NCBI RefSeq assembly: GCF_002335745.1
Contig: NZ_NIST01000001.1
Location: 1,646,039-1,710,038 of the forward strand
Direction: 5' to 3'
From: Evansella halocellulosilytica
GTDB lineage: Bacteria; Bacillota; Bacilli; Bacillales; Salisediminibacteriaceae
Length of the DNA stretch: 64,000 nucleotides
Positions 63,619 to 64,000 of this stretch are shown here, one piece after another. A program made the translations under genes and the position numbers. Position 1 is the first letter of the stretch. Every line of letters begins with the position of its first letter. The notes below the pieces were generated by a model. The model worked only from the letters and a program-made list of their open reading frames with translations, did no database searches and was not told the DNA's origin.

Positions 63619-64000
63619 TTGGAAACTTCAACATTAGTTACGTTTATTGTTTATTTAGTTGGTATGTTAGCAATTGGCCTTGTTGCATACAAAATGACAC
63701 ATAATTTATCTGATTACGTACTAGGGGGCAGAAGACTCGGAGGAAGTGTTGCGGCCTTGAGTGCTGGTGCTTCTGATATGAGTAGTTGGTTATTACTCGG
63801 TTTACCAGGAGCAATGTACGCCTTCGGTATGACAGAAATTTGGATTGCCGTCGGTCTAGCGATGGGTGCGTATTTAAACTGGCAGTTTGTTGCAAAACGA
63901 TTACGTATTTATACGGAAATTGCTGGTGATTCGATTACTTTGCCAGATTACTTTGAGAACAGATTTAAGGACAATTCAAAAATTTTACGCATGGTGTCTG
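63619..64000 (+). CDS. putP: Sodium/proline symporter PutP, N-terminal part (truncated by window edge)
   Basis: The first 127 residues of an SSS-family symporter. TM1 begins V-T-F-I-V-Y-L-V-G-M-L-A-I-G; then Y-V-L-G-G-R-R-L-G-G-S-V-A-A-L-S-A-G-A-S-D-M-S-S-W-L-L-L-G-L-P-G-A-M-Y, the sodium- and substrate-binding TM2-TM3 region of PutP (Asp and Ser conserved). The start is TTG 63619, with GAGAGGAG upstream. Proline uptake is typical for osmoprotection or catabolism; the missing C-terminus prevents finer assignment. Confidence 0.93.
   Translation, partial: METSTLVTFIVYLVGMLAIGLVAYKMTHNLSDYVLGGRRLGGSVAALSAGASDMSSWLLLGLPGAMYAFGMTEIWIAVGLAMGAYLNWQFVAKRLRIYTEIAGDSITLPDYFENRFKDNSKILRMVS

Overview
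The window is a chromosomal segment of a low-GC Firmicute of the family Bacillaceae. Evidence: AGGAGG-type ribosome binding sites with frequent TTG/GTG starts, a 12-gene purEKBCSQLFMNHD operon in Bacillus order, three guanine riboswitches, and long stretches of B. subtilis-like synteny (yeaC-yeaD-yebA-guaA-pbuG, yebE-yebG-pur, then yerA-yerB-yerC-pcrB-pcrA-ligA-yerH). Many secreted or exposed proteins are acidic, which fits an alkaliphilic or salt-tolerant Bacillus relative; that is inference only.

Layout. 0-1.2 kb: end of a MocR-type regulator and a metallo-beta-lactamase-fold hydrolase. 1.3-2.4 kb: repeat-rich DNA. 2.4-7.5 kb: a compact chemosensory cluster (transducer, CheA, CheW, CheX-like, CheY) with no methylation enzymes. 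8.2-8.8 kb: a DIP1984-family gene followed by a tRNA-like RNA element. 9-13.9 kb: a chitobiose/cellobiose-type PTS operon (GH4 phospho-glucosidase, IIC, IIA, IIB), divergent chbG deacetylase and a GntR/UTRA regulator with matching operator-like sites. 14-17.2 kb: a secreted S15 peptidase between about 59-bp direct repeats, with a decayed reverse-strand ORF (possibly TnsC-like) and a 202-bp tandem duplication. 17.2-19 kb: an aromatic-acid-exporter-like protein and a DUF421 protein. 19-21 kb: a PlcR-like regulator, a divergent 34-codon PapR-like propeptide gene and a cysteine-rich bacteriocin-like precursor; this is the best candidate for an undescribed system. 21.3-24.8 kb: YpjP, an RQC-minor-type DNA-binding protein with a partner, a nitroreductase, and a YflT-like stress gene with a SigB-type promoter.

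25-50.7 kb is the purine block. MoxR/DUF58/transglutaminase genes precede guaA. guaA, the pbuG-type permease and the pur operon each have their own guanine aptamer with C at the specificity position, each followed by a terminator; the pur operon also has a PurR-box pair. A type III polyketide synthase/methyltransferase pair sits between pbuG and yebE. 50.7-62.9 kb is the yer/pcr/lig region, interrupted between yerC and pcrB by a NERD-domain gene flanked by 132-bp direct repeats. The window ends in putP, preceded by a 34-codon membrane-peptide gene.

The purine genes form a feed-forward unit: riboswitches and PurR sense guanine and PRPP state, pur makes IMP, guaA makes GMP, PbuG salvages bases and YerA is a putative adenine deaminase. 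Accessory material (repeats, the NERD gene, the S15 peptidase, the quorum/bacteriocin locus, the polyketide pair) is inserted between these conserved blocks. Start sites were re-chosen where the ribosome binding site argued for it.
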